A stretch of DNA of 64,000 bases. It comes from Congregibacter litoralis KT71 (GTDB taxonomy: Bacteria > Pseudomonadota > Gammaproteobacteria > Pseudomonadales > Halieaceae). Positions 18,764 to 28,762 of the stretch are shown piece after piece. Location: positions 372,809-436,808 of the forward strand of contig NZ_CM002299.1 in assembly GCF_000153125.2 (NCBI RefSeq), in the 5' to 3' direction. The number at the start of each line of letters is the position of its first letter. Positions within the stretch are counted from its first letter, which is position 1. The notes beneath the pieces are model-generated. The model ran no database searches. It was not told where the DNA came from and worked only from the letters and a program-made list of their open reading frames with translations. A program made the position numbers and the translations under genes.

Positions 18764-20530
18764 TCAGGCGGCTTCGTTGCGAAACTGCAGCTTGGCCAGC
18801 CTGGCGTAGAGCTCCGAGCTCCCCAGGAGTTCATCGTGGGTCCCCGTAGCGACAACTTTGCCCTCATCGAGCACTGCGATGCAGTCCGCATCACGGATCG
18901 TTGCCAGGCGGTGGGCGATAATCACCGTGGTGCGTTCGTGCATCAACTCGCTGATGGCCTGCTGCACCTGATATTCGCTCTCCGCATCCAGGGCGCTGGT
19001 GGCTTCGTCGAGTAACAGGACCTTGGGATCCGTGAGCATAGCCCGGGCCAGGGCGATGCGTTGGCGCTGGCCGCCGGACAGTCGTACACCCTGCTCCCCC
19101 AGAAAGCTGCTGTAACCCTCGGGTAGAGCCTCGATAAACTCATGGGCGTGAGCCCGTTGCGCCGCGGCTTGTATCTCGGCGTCACTCGCATCGGGATTGC
19201 CGTAGGCGATGTTGTAGCGGACATCGGCGCTGAAAAGCGTGGGCTGCTGCGGCACGATGGCTAGATGTGTCCGTAATTGCTCCAGTGACATTTCCCGAAG
19301 ATCGATCCCATCCAGGAGTAAAGCGCCGGATTGGGGATCGTAGAACCGCTGGAGCAGCTCGAAGAGGGTGGTTTTGCCCGCGCCGGAAGGTCCCACGAGG
19401 GCGAGACTTTTACCCGCCTCAATATGCAGGCTGATGTTGTTCAGGGCGAGGGTATCGGGACGCGATGGGTAGCTGAAGGAGACATTGCGAAGCTCCAGGT
19501 TGGGATTCTGGGAGATGGATTCCCGGTCGCCGGTATCGGGCAGGGCGCTGTCGGTTTCCACCAGTTCCAGGAGGCGCTCCGTGGCGCCTGCGGCGCGTTG
19601 CACGTCCCCCCAGACTTCGGACAGGGTGGCGAAGCCCGTCCCCACCATCACGGCATAAAACATGAAGGCGGCGAGTTCTCCGCCGGTCATGGCTCCACTG
19701 ATCACATCCCGACCGCCGGAATACATCATGGCGATCATGCCACCGGAAAGAATGATGATCGCAAACGCGATGAGCAAAGCCCGCTGCCGGACCCTGGACC
19801 GGGCAATGACAAAGGCCTTTTCGACCTCGGCATCAAAGGCTTCGGATTCTGCTGCCTCGCGATTAAAGCCCTGCACCGTGCGGATATTCTGAATGATTTC
19901 GCCGGCGTAGGAACCCACGCTCGCAACGCTGTCCTGACTGCTGCTGGAGAGTTTTCGCACCCGGCGACCAAAAATCATTACGGGCAGTAGTACCAGGGGA
20001 ACGGTGGCGACGATAAACAGGGTCAGCTTGAAGTTGGTGACGAGCATCATGATCACGGCGCCGCTGAGGGTCAGGGTGCTGCGCAGAGCCATACTCATTG
20101 AGGAGCCGATGATCGTCTGCAGCACCGTGGTATCCGCCGTGAGCCGGGACATGATTTCTCCCGAGCGGTTTTCCTCAAAAAAACCTGGGTGGAGCCTCAC
20201 AATATTGCGAAAGACAGCGCTGCGAAGATCCGCACTGATGCGCTCTCCCAGCCAGGACACGAGGTAAAAGCGAAAAAAAGTACCCACGGCGATGGCCGTC
20301 GTAATCAGCATGACTATGCGTACCGCGTCGCCCAGAGCCCCCGGGTCATCGCCGGCAAAGCCACGATCGATGAGCACCTGCAGACCCTTGCCCAGGGTGA
20401 GGGTAGCCCCGGCGGTAAAGATCAGCGCGATGGCCGCAGCGATGAGACGCCAACGGTAGGGCGCAAGCTGGCGGCCCAGGGCTCCCAGGGCGTCGAGGCT
20501 GTTCCTGGGTTTGGAACCTTCGGTGTTCAG
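18764..20530 (-). CDS. MsbA-like ABC exporter (permease-ATPase fusion), apparent CTG start
   Basis: About 588 residues. Six membrane helices form an ABC_membrane domain (to about residue 310), then a nucleotide-binding domain: Walker A GPSGAGKTTLFELLQRFYDP, signature LSGGQRQRIALARAM, Walker B KVLLLDEATSALD, and the His-loop IIAHRLAT. The first ATG/GTG/TTG in frame is GTG 20377, which would delete the first helix (YRWRLIAAAIALIFTAGATLTL). The frame opens right after a TGA at about 20539, and the only plausible initiators are CTG 20530, overlapping the MscS stop with GAGG 7 bp upstream, or ATC 20533. It resembles the MsbA-related exporters; substrate unknown. Confidence 0.85.
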   Translation of the reverse strand: MNTEGSKPRNSLDALGALGRQLAPYRWRLIAAAIALIFTAGATLTLGKGLQVLIDRGFAGDDPGALGDAVRIVMLITTAIAVGTFFRFYLVSWLGERISADLRSAVFRNIVRLHPGFFEENRSGEIMSRLTADTTVLQTIIGSSMSMALRSTLTLSGAVIMMLVTNFKLTLFIVATVPLVLLPVMIFGRRVRKLSSSSQDSVASVGSYAGEIIQNIRTVQGFNREAAESEAFDAEVEKAFVIARSRVRQRALLIAFAIIILSGGMIAMMYSGGRDVISGAMTGGELAAFMFYAVMVGTGFATLSEVWGDVQRAAGATERLLELVETDSALPDTGDRESISQNPNLELRNVSFSYPSRPDTLALNNISLHIEAGKSLALVGPSGAGKTTLFELLQRFYDPQSGALLLDGIDLREMSLEQLRTHLAIVPQQPTLFSADVRYNIAYGNPDASDAEIQAAAQRAHAHEFIEALPEGYSSFLGEQGVRLSGGQRQRIALARAMLTDPKVLLLDEATSALDAESEYQVQQAISELMHERTTVIIAHRLATIRDADCIAVLDEGKVVATGTHDELLGSSELYARLAKLQFRNEAA

Positions 20531-22380
20531 GATTTGTCCTCACGGTTTGGCAGCTCGATGGCGCCTTGCAGGGCCGCTTTCTCGGCGGCGGTGTAGTCGG
20601 GGAAGGGAAGCTTTTCTTCCCCTTTCCAGTTTTCAAGTTGGGACTTTACGTCTGCCAGCGTGTCGTCCGAGGCGCGATAAAAATCCCGCAGCTGGAGGAC
20701 CTGTCCCGGGCCACTGAAAATGGCACCCGCGTCGTGCACCAGTTCAATCATGCGCAGATTCAGATCCTCCGCGACTGCTAAAAAGCGCTGATAGTCTGTT
20801 GTTCGAATACCGACGTCGATACGGATCACCGCCGTCGCCGCGGCGACTTTCTCCAGGCGCACACTGACGGTCTCCTGCATGGCATCAGCATGGGATAGGA
20901 AAAGCTCCCGGAGGCGACCGAGAATTACCCGGAGCTGATCCGCCGTAGTCATCTGTAACTCAATATGCTGGTAGTAGCGGATGCGATCCCGATGGCTGAA
21001 GTTTTCAACTTCTACCGATGAAAACACCGCGTTGGGCACCGCCAGCATGGTGCGGTTCAGGGTGCGAATCATGGTGGAGCGAAGGCCGATTTCCTCTACA
21101 ACACCCACGATGTTGCCAAAGCGACAGAGATCTCCGGGATTCACAGGGCGCGCCGAGTAAAGCGTGATGGCTCCGATCACGTTTTCCAGGGTCTTCTGTG
21201 CCGCCAGGGCCACGGCCAGGGACCCTACGCCGAGACCCGCGATGATGGTGGACATGTTGTAGCCGGCCCTTTCTGCCCACACCAGGGCGACGATGAGCAT
21301 CGCAACGATCTTGACGATGGTGGTGAAGGGTTTGAGCAGCGCCACATACTGGCGATTTCCCGCGCGCTCCAGGCGCCGGATGTTGTAATCCCGGATGAGG
21401 GAGATCACCCCGAGGAGCAAAATCGTAAAGGCGATGTAACCCACACCGGAGGAGTTGAGATAGACCCGCGCCGCCAGGGACAGCGCCAGTTGATCCATAA
21501 GAAGACGGAAAATAACCAGGAACAGGAAGAAACGCAGGGAGCCCTGAAAAAAGCTCTCAATGCCCAGGGGAAATCGGTTGGGGACCAGGAGCGCGATGCG
21601 CATCAGGAGGTAGCTGGCGAGCATGGCGATGTACCAGGCTGCTACCAGGAAGACGATCCCCGTGATCAGCTGCCAGCTTTCCAGTCCTGCAAAGCGATAA
21701 TCCGGCAGGTGCCGTTCCAGCCACACGGCGACAGGGCCGTAGCCAAGGTCCTGCCACAGGGACGGAATCTCCGCGACGCTGGCATTGGAGATTTTCCAGA
21801 TTTTGCCCCCCGCACCATCAGGGATACGCTGCAGGTAAATGGGCACTTCTTCACCATTATCCCTGCGGATCATGCCCACGAGGTCGCGATAGGGGGGGAG
21901 GCCATCATCGAGCTTGCCCTCGGGCTCATCGCTCATGCTGGTGATGTCGATGATGTTCTGCTGGTTCCATAAAACCCGCAGAGCGTCCATAAGATCCAGG
22001 GCGGTCCAGTCTGCCATGTCCTCCGGTAGGTAGCGCATGTCCAGATAGCTGGCTGCCTGCTCCCAGTCTTTGCGCCCCGAGGCATCGGCCATGAGCACAA
22101 TCAGCTGAAGCGGAGTGCGCGGCAGCTCCTCGTTCCCCTCCAGCTCAGCCACCTTCTCGCGGATGACTTCTTCGGCCCTTTTTTCCGATTCCAGAATCTC
22201 CCGCATGGTTCCCGCATCGGCCTCGGCTTCCGGCGCCGGCTCTTCCGCCGGGGTCTCTACCACCGCTTTACTCTCTTCGCTCTCAGCGCTGTCGTCCTGC
22301 GCAAAGAGGGGGTTCGATACGGAGAGGGACAGAAAGCAACAGGCGATCAGCGCCAGGAGATATCGGGGCATGGTCATCAT
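20527..22380 (-). CDS. MscS-family mechanosensitive ion channel
   Basis: 617 residues. A signal peptide (LLALIACCFLSLSVSNPLFAQ) precedes an acidic, Ala/Glu-rich periplasmic region to about residue 230, four to five membrane helices (about 235–390), and the MscS core with the pore helix IIAGLGVGSLAVALAAQKTLENVIGAITL. The β-domain and C-terminal α/β domain follow (RFGNIVGVVEEIGLRSTMIRTL onward). The extra N-terminal periplasmic part makes it longer than MscS (286 residues), as in MscS-like channels. It would release osmolytes on hypo-osmotic shock. Its stop overlaps the apparent CTG start of the ABC exporter. ATG 22371 is an alternative start. Confidence 0.9.
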   Translation of the reverse strand: MMTMPRYLLALIACCFLSLSVSNPLFAQDDSAESEESKAVVETPAEEPAPEAEADAGTMREILESEKRAEEVIREKVAELEGNEELPRTPLQLIVLMADASGRKDWEQAASYLDMRYLPEDMADWTALDLMDALRVLWNQQNIIDITSMSDEPEGKLDDGLPPYRDLVGMIRRDNGEEVPIYLQRIPDGAGGKIWKISNASVAEIPSLWQDLGYGPVAVWLERHLPDYRFAGLESWQLITGIVFLVAAWYIAMLASYLLMRIALLVPNRFPLGIESFFQGSLRFFLFLVIFRLLMDQLALSLAARVYLNSSGVGYIAFTILLLGVISLIRDYNIRRLERAGNRQYVALLKPFTTIVKIVAMLIVALVWAERAGYNMSTIIAGLGVGSLAVALAAQKTLENVIGAITLYSARPVNPGDLCRFGNIVGVVEEIGLRSTMIRTLNRTMLAVPNAVFSSVEVENFSHRDRIRYYQHIELQMTTADQLRVILGRLRELFLSHADAMQETVSVRLEKVAAATAVIRIDVGIRTTDYQRFLAVAEDLNLRMIELVHDAGAIFSGPGQVLQLRDFYRASDDTLADVKSQLENWKGEEKLPFPDYTAAEKAALQGAIELPNREDKS

Positions 22381-22444
22381 CCGAAAGTTAAGAGCGGAGA
22401 CAGTGTATCGCCCCTGCGGGCCTTCTCAAGGGATGCGGGGGTAC

Positions 22445-23179
22445 TCAGGACTCAGCTTTGCGCTTGATGAGCAGACGGCCTGCGATGACGCCGGCTTCGA
22501 AGAGGAGCCACATAGGGATCGCGAGGAGGGCCTGGGAGATCACATCCGGGGGCGTGAGGAGCATGCCGAAGACGAAGCAGCCCACAATGATGTAGGGGCG
22601 TTTACGGCCCAGATCTTCCGGTGTGGTGATCCCCGCCCAGATGGCGATGAGTGCCGCGATGGGTATCTCAAAGGCCAGACCGAAGGCAAAGAACAGCTTC
22701 AGAACAAAATCCAAATAGCGGTTGATGTCCGTCATGATGGCGACATCTGTGGGTCCAACGCTGGTGAAGAAAGCAAAAATCAGCGGGAAGACCACGAAAT
22801 ACGCAAAAGCCGCGCCGCAGTAAAACAGCAACACGGAACTGGCGAGCACGGGCAGAGCAAAGCGCTTCTCCTGGCTGTACATTCCCGGCGCAATAAACGA
22901 CCAGATCTGAAACAGCACGTAGGGAATGGCGATAAACAGGGCAGTGAACAGCGTCAGCTTGAAGGGGGTGAGGAACGGTGAGGCCACGTCCGTGGCGATC
23001 ATGCTGGCGTTTTCCGGCAACAGCTCCCGCAGGGGCTGGGACACAAAGGCGTAGATTTCATTGGCGAAGGGGAAGAGCACAATGAAGACCAGCAGCACCG
23101 CGAGGATGGCGCGCAGCAGCCTGTCCCTGAGCTCCGTGAGATGGGCAATAAGCGGCAGGGGTGTATCCGTATCAGTCAC
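22445..23179 (-). CDS. tatC: Sec-independent protein translocase TatC
   Basis: 244-residue integral membrane receptor of the Tat pathway, which exports folded twin-arginine proteins. Six helices are visible. The N-terminal HLTELRDRLLRAILA segment carries the signal-binding Glu, and the ALPVLASSVLLFYCGAAFAYFVVFPLIFAFF block is diagnostic. It overlaps the tatB end by 8 bp in the order tatA-tatB-tatC. Confidence 0.96.
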   Translation of the reverse strand: MTDTDTPLPLIAHLTELRDRLLRAILAVLLVFIVLFPFANEIYAFVSQPLRELLPENASMIATDVASPFLTPFKLTLFTALFIAIPYVLFQIWSFIAPGMYSQEKRFALPVLASSVLLFYCGAAFAYFVVFPLIFAFFTSVGPTDVAIMTDINRYLDFVLKLFFAFGLAFEIPIAALIAIWAGITTPEDLGRKRPYIIVGCFVFGMLLTPPDVISQALLAIPMWLLFEAGVIAGRLLIKRKAES

Positions 23180-23612
23180 CGGCTTTGCGATCCATTATGG
23201 GAGAGGCTTGGTCGTCCCCTTCGCTTGATTCGGGTGCACCGCTTTCTTCGGCTGCGCTGCTTTGCTTGTTCCGGGTGTTTCCGCTGTCGCCGCTGGTATC
23301 AGCAGGTGCCGCGATCGTCGGGTCGCTGCTGTCATTCTTTGAGGCGCTAAAGCTGCTCTTGAAGTCTGAACCGAGGCTCTGCGTCTCCCGGCGCAGCTCT
23401 TCGCTGCTGTCCTTCAGGGCCTTGAGGTCTTTCATGACCGCATCGTTGTGAAGCTCCTGTTGGACCTCCTGCTTGATGTCGTTAAAGCCCCGGCGCAGGC
23501 GATTGAGCCAGGCGCTTGCAGTGCGCACGGCATCGGGGAGCCGCTCCGGGCCCACAACGATGAGCGCGACGACGCCGATGATGAGTAATTCGGCAAAACC
23601 GATATCGAACAT
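23172..23612 (-). CDS. tatB: Sec-independent protein translocase TatB
   Basis: 146 residues. One N-terminal membrane helix (FDIGFAELLIIGVVALIVVGPERLP), an amphipathic helix, then a long charged Ser/Glu/Asp-rich tail, the standard TatB build. The FxELLLIGV and GPERLP blocks separate it from TatA. It forms the Tat substrate receptor with TatC. Confidence 0.95.
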   Translation of the reverse strand: MFDIGFAELLIIGVVALIVVGPERLPDAVRTASAWLNRLRRGFNDIKQEVQQELHNDAVMKDLKALKDSSEELRRETQSLGSDFKSSFSASKNDSSDPTIAAPADTSGDSGNTRNKQSSAAEESGAPESSEGDDQASPIMDRKAGD

Positions 23613-23657
23613 AGCTGTTTACTGCTTTAGCAAGCGCGGGAGAGCGGTGTGCGGTGC

Positions 23658-23885
23658 CTAGACGTCGCTCTTGTTTTTGGCGGCATCACTGACCTCGGGC
23701 TCGTCCCTTTCGTCGGTTTTCTTGTCGCCCTCATTCTCGCCCTCGTCCTGCATGCTGCTGCGGAAACCTTTTACCGCACTGCCGAGATCTGATCCCAGGC
23801 TGCGTAAACGCTTGGTACCAAACAGCATGACCACAATGGCCAGAATGATGAGTAACTGCCAAATGCTGATTCCACCCAATCCCAT
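23658..23885 (-). CDS. tatA: Sec-independent protein translocase TatA
   Basis: 75 residues. A single N-terminal helix ([36 protein letters not shown]) carries the TatA FGTKRLR hinge; an acidic, lysine-rich tail follows. It oligomerises to make the translocation pore. 45 bp separate it from tatB. Confidence 0.95.
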   Translation of the reverse strand: MGLGGISIWQLLIILAIVVMLFGTKRLRSLGSDLGSAVKGFRSSMQDEGENEGDKKTDERDEPEVSDAAKNKSDV

Positions 23886-23971
23886 GACTCTCTCCTTTTA
23901 TCGCTGCGGCTGCCGCCGTCTGCGATTGTGTTTCCGGTGTTGCGCAGTCTGCATGACTGCGAAATGCCTGT

Positions 23972-24313
23972 TTAACTGCGTGAAGCCTTCTCTTCGTGAC
24001 CCGAGAGGCCAAAACGCTCCTGTAAAATTGCCAGTACCTGCCCCGATGAAAGCCCCTGTTGGGCGAGCAGGACCATGCTGTGAAACCAGAGGTCGGCGAT
24101 TTCGCCGAGGAGGGCTTCCTGTCCCTGCTCACCATCACAGTCTTTGGCTGCAATAATGACTTCCGATGCTTCCTCTCCGACTTTCTCAAGAATCTTGTTC
24201 AGACCCTTTTCATAAAGGCTGGCCACGTAGGAACTGTCTCCCGTGGCTTCCTTGCGCGCCTGAAGAACGGCATCCAGCGCTTGTAATACGTCCGTATCAG
24301 CGTTTTGTTGCAT
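23972..24313 (-). CDS. hisE: Phosphoribosyl-ATP pyrophosphatase
   Basis: 113-residue all-helical enzyme of histidine biosynthesis that hydrolyses PR-ATP to PR-AMP. The MazG-like metal-binding blocks [15 protein letters not shown] and [14 protein letters not shown] are clear. Its start lies 17 bp inside the end of hisI, so the two enzymes for consecutive steps are translated together. Order hisI-hisE-tatA matches Pseudomonas. Confidence 0.96.
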   Translation of the reverse strand: MQQNADTDVLQALDAVLQARKEATGDSSYVASLYEKGLNKILEKVGEEASEVIIAAKDCDGEQGQEALLGEIADLWFHSMVLLAQQGLSSGQVLAILQERFGLSGHEEKASRS

Positions 24314-24704
24314 AAATTTCTTCAGGATCTTTGAGAACCGCCTCTACGGTCTGCCACTTGCCGTCGATGAGCTCGCGATAAAAACAGTGCTCCCGGCCCG
24401 TGTGGCAGGCCATGCCGCCTACTTGTTCGACCTCCAATAACAGGGTGTCGCCATCGCAGTCCAGGCGCAGGCTTTTGACCTGCTGCGTGTTTCCGGAACT
24501 TTCCCCTTTGCGCCACAGGGCCTGGCGAGATCGGGACCAGTACACGGCGCGGCCCTCGTCTACGGTACAGCGAAGAGAATCGGCGTTCATCCACGCCATC
24601 ATCAGTACCTTGCCCGTGTTCCAGTCTCTGGCGATGGCGGGCACGAGGCCATCCGCGTTCCAGCGAACCTCCTCCAGATAGTGCCTTGTTGTTGTCTGAT
24701 CCAT
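24297..24704 (-). CDS. hisI: Phosphoribosyl-AMP cyclohydrolase
   Basis: 135-residue zinc enzyme that opens the purine ring of PR-AMP in histidine synthesis. The substrate/metal blocks are [10 protein letters not shown], the YWSRSR motif, [10 protein letters not shown] and the Cys/His ligand region [18 protein letters not shown] 24704 ([13 protein letters not shown]…) is the family start; the frame stays open further upstream into ubiB, but that part is unlike HisI. A separate HisI rather than a HisIE fusion. Confidence 0.96.
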   Translation of the reverse strand: MDQTTTRHYLEEVRWNADGLVPAIARDWNTGKVLMMAWMNADSLRCTVDEGRAVYWSRSRQALWRKGESSGNTQQVKSLRLDCDGDTLLLEVEQVGGMACHTGREHCFYRELIDGKWQTVEAVLKDPEEIYATKR

Positions 24705-24745
24705 AGGGCGCAGATTATCGCACAACCGGGATTCTCTGCCGCGTT

Positions 24746-26380
24746 TTAGACGCTTTGGCCCGGCCAGGCGAGGCCGGCGGCCACGGCGAGCAACACCCAG
24801 CTGACGGGGGGTGCCTGCTCCAGCATGCTGCGAACGGGAGGAAGTGCGGCGCCCGCGGCGATGATGCAGACCATGGCCGCGAGGTAGCGCCGACGCGCCC
24901 GGGCATCCTCCTTTCGCCGAAGCTCGCGCTCCGCGGCGATGAGCTGCTCGGCCCGCCGCTGGGTATCGCGCTGCCCCTGAAGGCCTTCCATGACGGCCTC
25001 GGGTAGCTGCGGAAGCTGCTCGAGCCAGCCGGGAGCGTGCTGCTGCAGGCGTTTGATCATGCTTTGGGGCGAGTAGCGCTCCGCCACCCACTTTTCCAGG
25101 AACGGCATGGCCGTGTCCCAGAGATTCAGCTGGGGATACAGCTGTCTTCCCAGCCCTTCGATATTGAGAAGGGTCTTTTGCAGGAGCACCAGGGACGGCT
25201 GCACCTCCATGTCGAAGCGCGCGGCAGTCTGAAACAGGTAGACCAGCAGCTGCCCGAAGGAAATCTCTGCGATGGGACGTTCAAACACCGGCTCGCAGAC
25301 CGCGCGCATGGCGGATTCAAAGTCCTGGACCCGTGTACTCGGAGGCACCCAGCCGCATTCCACGTGGAGCTGTGCAACTTCGTGATAGTCCCGGCGGAAA
25401 ATCGCCAGGAGATTGCGCGCAAGATAGTACTGATCGTCTTCGCTGAGGGAGCCGATAATGGCGCAATCGATGGCGATGTAGCGGGGATCCCCAGGATCGG
25501 AGGCGTCGACAAAAATATTGCCCGGATGCATATCCGCATGGAAAAAGCTGTCGCGAAACACCTGGGTAAAGAAAATCTCGACGCCGCGCTCCCCGAGGAC
25601 TTTCAGATCCACGTTTTTTGCGCGGAGCGTGTCCAGATCGGTGACCGGGATGCCGTAAATACGCTCCATGACCATGACGTTGCGCCGGGTGTAATCCCAG
25701 AAAACTTCCGGCACATACACAAGACTGCCATCAGAGAAGTTACGCCGAAGCTGTGAGGCATTGGCGGCCTCGCGACCGAGATCCAGCTCGTCGAGGATCG
25801 TCTGCCGATAATCCCGGACCACATCTACCGGACGCAGGCGCCGGCCCTCTTTCAGCCAGCGCTCTACGAATCGCGCAATACGCGCCAGGAGAGCCATATC
25901 TTTGCGAATAACGGGCTCAATGTCCGGACGGATGACCTTAACCACCACCTCCCGTCCTTCCCGGGTACGCGCACTGTGCACCTGAGCCACGGAGGCAGAT
26001 GCCAGAGGTTCGCGATCGAAGCGTTCAAAAAGGGTGTCTACGCTGCCGCCAAGGGCGGTCTCTATGATGTTCCTGGCGATGTCTGCATCAAAGGGGCTTA
26101 CCTGATCCTGAAGAAGCGCCAGCTCGTCGGCAATGTCCTCTGGGAGCAAATCCCTTCGCGTCGAGAGCATTTGTCCGAATTTGATAAATACGGGGCCGAG
26201 ATCTTCCAGGGCGCGACGCAGGCGCTCGCCCCGTTTTGCCGTGTTGCCCTGAAGGCGCCAGGGATTCAGTCTGAGGAGTGGCGTGAGTACGGGGTGTCGT
26301 GCCTGCTCCGGGAGCAGTTCATCCAGCCGATAGCGACCGACTACCCGGATAATTTCAATACTGCGCAGGAGACTGGACAT
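24746..26380 (-). CDS. ubiB: UbiB, atypical kinase-like ubiquinone biosynthesis factor
   Basis: 544-residue ABC1/ADCK-family protein required for ubiquinone synthesis. The KxGQ motif ([26 protein letters not shown]) is near residue 52, the Ala-rich loop is [11 protein letters not shown], and the kinase-like metal block is [12 protein letters not shown]. The C-terminus has two hydrophobic helices that anchor it to the inner membrane. It overlaps the ubiJ end, completing a ubiE-ubiJ-ubiB operon. Confidence 0.95.
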   Translation of the reverse strand: MSSLLRSIEIIRVVGRYRLDELLPEQARHPVLTPLLRLNPWRLQGNTAKRGERLRRALEDLGPVFIKFGQMLSTRRDLLPEDIADELALLQDQVSPFDADIARNIIETALGGSVDTLFERFDREPLASASVAQVHSARTREGREVVVKVIRPDIEPVIRKDMALLARIARFVERWLKEGRRLRPVDVVRDYRQTILDELDLGREAANASQLRRNFSDGSLVYVPEVFWDYTRRNVMVMERIYGIPVTDLDTLRAKNVDLKVLGERGVEIFFTQVFRDSFFHADMHPGNIFVDASDPGDPRYIAIDCAIIGSLSEDDQYYLARNLLAIFRRDYHEVAQLHVECGWVPPSTRVQDFESAMRAVCEPVFERPIAEISFGQLLVYLFQTAARFDMEVQPSLVLLQKTLLNIEGLGRQLYPQLNLWDTAMPFLEKWVAERYSPQSMIKRLQQHAPGWLEQLPQLPEAVMEGLQGQRDTQRRAEQLIAAERELRRKEDARARRRYLAAMVCIIAAGAALPPVRSMLEQAPPVSWVLLAVAAGLAWPGQSV

Positions 26381-27027
26381 CAGGCGGGGCGTAACCGCTC
26401 TAAACGCAATCGCAGGCGCTCAACCCGTTGCTCCAGGCGCTCGCTCCGTTCCCGAAGTTGCTGAACATCCTCGTAGAAATGCTCAAGGGCGAGTTTTGGC
26501 GGGGCAATACCCGCTTCCTCCAGGGCGAACTCCTCTAGCTGGCGTCTCAGGTTCTCGCCGGACTGCCGGGACCAGTGGAACGCCGCGCTAAGCATGCTCG
26601 CCAGTTGATGGCCGGCGACATCTCCCAGCCCCGCTACCAGGGGAGCTTCCCAGTCGATATCCAGGTCGTTAAATACACGCTGCATGTCGATGAGCGTGCT
26701 GCTGTTGCCCTCCAGCTGTATGCCGCCGTTGATGAGCGCGGCGGCGGGATCGTCGGCCTGGGCCAGGGCGATAAAATCCTGGGCCGTTCCTGTAACGCGG
26801 GTGGTCACGGGGCCATCGTGTACGCCCCGGAAGCGCAGCTCTCCGTTGCTTTCGCTGTGCAGGTAGAGCGTTATGGATGGCTTGGTGCATTCCAGGGCCA
26901 GCACGCGGCCGGCAATCGGTTTAAGTGCCTCGACACTGTGGGGTGACAAACGCAATGCCGCATTGGCGGCCGCTTCGGTAGCGGCCAGTCCAGCGGTATG
27001 GATCGTGGGCATGCGGATGTCGTTCAT
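26380..27027 (-). CDS. ubiJ: UbiJ, SCP2-domain ubiquinone biosynthesis accessory factor
   Basis: 215 residues. An N-terminal SCP2-like lipid-binding domain (about 30–125, with [29 protein letters not shown]) is followed by a C-terminal coiled coil rich in Arg/Glu ([24 protein letters not shown]). It probably presents hydrophobic ubiquinone precursors to the soluble Ubi enzymes. Its position between ubiE and ubiB is conserved. Confidence 0.93.
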   Translation of the reverse strand: MNDIRMPTIHTAGLAATEAAANAALRLSPHSVEALKPIAGRVLALECTKPSITLYLHSESNGELRFRGVHDGPVTTRVTGTAQDFIALAQADDPAAALINGGIQLEGNSSTLIDMQRVFNDLDIDWEAPLVAGLGDVAGHQLASMLSAAFHWSRQSGENLRRQLEEFALEEAGIAPPKLALEHFYEDVQQLRERSERLEQRVERLRLRLERLRPA

Positions 27028-27029
27028 GG

Positions 27030-27779
27030 TCAGTCTTTAACGCCGCGGTGCACGGCGACCACGCCGCCGGTCATGTCGTGGTAATCGCAGCGGGCAAAGC
27101 CTGCGTCTTCCATCATCTGCCGGAGCGTTTCCTGGTCCGGGTGCATGCGAATAGATTCGGCGAGGTATTGATAGCTCTCGGAATCCCCGGCTACCAGCTT
27201 GCCCATAAAGGGCAGAACACTAAAAGAGTAGGCATCGTAGGCGCGGCTAAGCAGCGGGTTGCGGGGCTTGGAGAACTCCAGCACCAGCAGGCGACCGCCG
27301 GGTTTAAGAATTCGCAGCATGGAGCGTAGGGCCTTGTCTTTGTCGGTGACGTTGCGAAGACCGAAGGCGATGGTGATGCAGTCGAAATGATTGTCGGGGA
27401 AGGGCAGATACTGGGCGTCCGCCTGCACGTAGTGAAGGTTGCCGCGAATACCGTTATCAATCAGCCGGTCACGGCCCACCCGTAACATGCTCGCGTTGAT
27501 ATCGGCCAGCACCACCTCGCCCTCGTCGCCCACCATGGGCGCAAATTTGGCGGCCAGGTCTCCTGTGCCGCCTGCGATATCCAGCACGCGATTACCCCGG
27601 CGAACGCCGGAGAGTTCGATGGTGAAGCGTTTCCATATCCGGTGAACGCCGGCGGACATGAGGTCGTTCATCACGTCGTAGCGGCTGGCCACGGAATCAA
27701 AGACGCCGCGGACCAAGCCCGCTTTCTCTTCGGTCTTGACGTCCCGGTAGCCAAAGTGTGTTGTGTCTTCTTCGCTCAT
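27030..27779 (-). CDS. ubiE: Ubiquinone/menaquinone C-methyltransferase UbiE
   Basis: 249-residue SAM-dependent methyltransferase, close to the 251 residues of E. coli UbiE. Motifs: [28 protein letters not shown] motif [16 protein letters not shown], and [32 protein letters not shown]. It methylates the quinone ring late in ubiquinone synthesis. I choose the second ATG (27779, [10 protein letters not shown]) by family alignment; ATG 27788 is three codons earlier. Confidence 0.95.
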   Translation of the reverse strand: MSEEDTTHFGYRDVKTEEKAGLVRGVFDSVASRYDVMNDLMSAGVHRIWKRFTIELSGVRRGNRVLDIAGGTGDLAAKFAPMVGDEGEVVLADINASMLRVGRDRLIDNGIRGNLHYVQADAQYLPFPDNHFDCITIAFGLRNVTDKDKALRSMLRILKPGGRLLVLEFSKPRNPLLSRAYDAYSFSVLPFMGKLVAGDSESYQYLAESIRMHPDQETLRQMMEDAGFARCDYHDMTGGVVAVHRGVKD

Positions 27780-27914
27780 GCTCTGCATCCCAATTGCGAG
27801 GGCGCATTGTAGCTTGTAGTGTGGCGATAAGCAGTGCTTGTTCGTCGGTGGTCGGCAGAAGCTGAAGGGGCCTCTTCCGGCATTAAATCTCCTGAGTCAG
27901 AATGAGGTCCACAG

Positions 27915-28565
27915 ATGTCACTACAGGTAATAGGCGCTGGCTTTGGCCGCACGGGTACTATGTCCACAAAGGCAGCTTTGGAGATGCTGGGTTTTGGCCC
28001 CTGCTATCACATGGTGGAGTGCTTCCCCAGGGGGCCGGAACACTGGTCCCTGTGGGAACAGGCCGCCGCCGGTAATGCTGACTGGGATCGTATTTTTGAC
28101 GGCTTTGCGGCGACGGTGGATTTCCCTGCCTGTACGCAGTTTGCAGCGATTGCCGGGCATTTTCCCGACGCCAAGGTTCTTTTGAACATGCGCGACCCGG
28201 ATCGCTGGTTCGATTCCACCCAGGAGACGATTTTCTCCAAACCCTGGATAGACTGGTTGCCAGCTTCTGAGGCCGGGGGCTATATGAAGGCCACCATCAA
28301 TGATTACTTTGATGGGCGCATGCATGACAGAGAGCATCTTCTGCGCCGTTATCACGAGCATGTGGAAGCCGTAAAAGCCCTGATTCCTGAGGAGCGTTTA
28401 CTGTGCTTTGAGGTTGTTCAGGGCTGGGAGCCGCTGTGCGCATTTCTCGAGGTTGATGTTCCCGGGGAGCCGTTTCCACGGATAAATGATGCCGAGGCAA
28501 CGAAAGAAATTATCCAGACCCTGATGGACGACGGCTTTGCCAAAACCTTTGGCTGGGAAGAGTAG
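27915..28565 (+). CDS. Sulfotransferase-family protein (P-loop)
   Basis: 216 residues of the Sulfotransfer_4 (PF17784-like) family. The N-terminal 5'-phosphosulfate loop is VIGAGFGRTGTMSTKAALEMLGFGPCYH. The 3'-phosphate region is AKVLLNMRDPDRWFDSTQETIF, and the C-terminal block GWEPLCAFLEVDVPGEPFPRIND is typical. No signal peptide, so cytosolic. The substrate is unknown; such proteins are scattered through marine proteobacteria. It lies at the edge of the accessory block, divergent from ubiE. Confidence 0.85.
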   Translation: MSLQVIGAGFGRTGTMSTKAALEMLGFGPCYHMVECFPRGPEHWSLWEQAAAGNADWDRIFDGFAATVDFPACTQFAAIAGHFPDAKVLLNMRDPDRWFDSTQETIFSKPWIDWLPASEAGGYMKATINDYFDGRMHDREHLLRRYHEHVEAVKALIPEERLLCFEVVQGWEPLCAFLEVDVPGEPFPRINDAEATKEIIQTLMDDGFAKTFGWEE

Positions 28566-28746
28566 GCCGGAACCAGTAGCCCGAGATGAATAGTCTTTAG
28601 CGCGCAACATCAGGTTCTCACCGTGGTCGCGTCAAAACGTGCTTTCTTAAGTTTTGGCGACAGAAACCCGTGCTGTATCGGAATCGCACCGAACGAAGAC
28701 TTAAGGCCGATCATTAAGTCTGTCGATGCTTTCCCCATCCTGTCAT

Positions 28747-28762
28747 AACGACCGCTTTCGCC
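28747..28762 (+). repeat. Left half of a dispersed intergenic repeat, split by IS30
   Basis: AACGACCGCTTTCGCC matches the first half of the copy at 53671–53704 (read on its minus strand). The IS30 element begins at the next base, and the second half of the repeat resumes at 29995. Confidence 0.7.
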
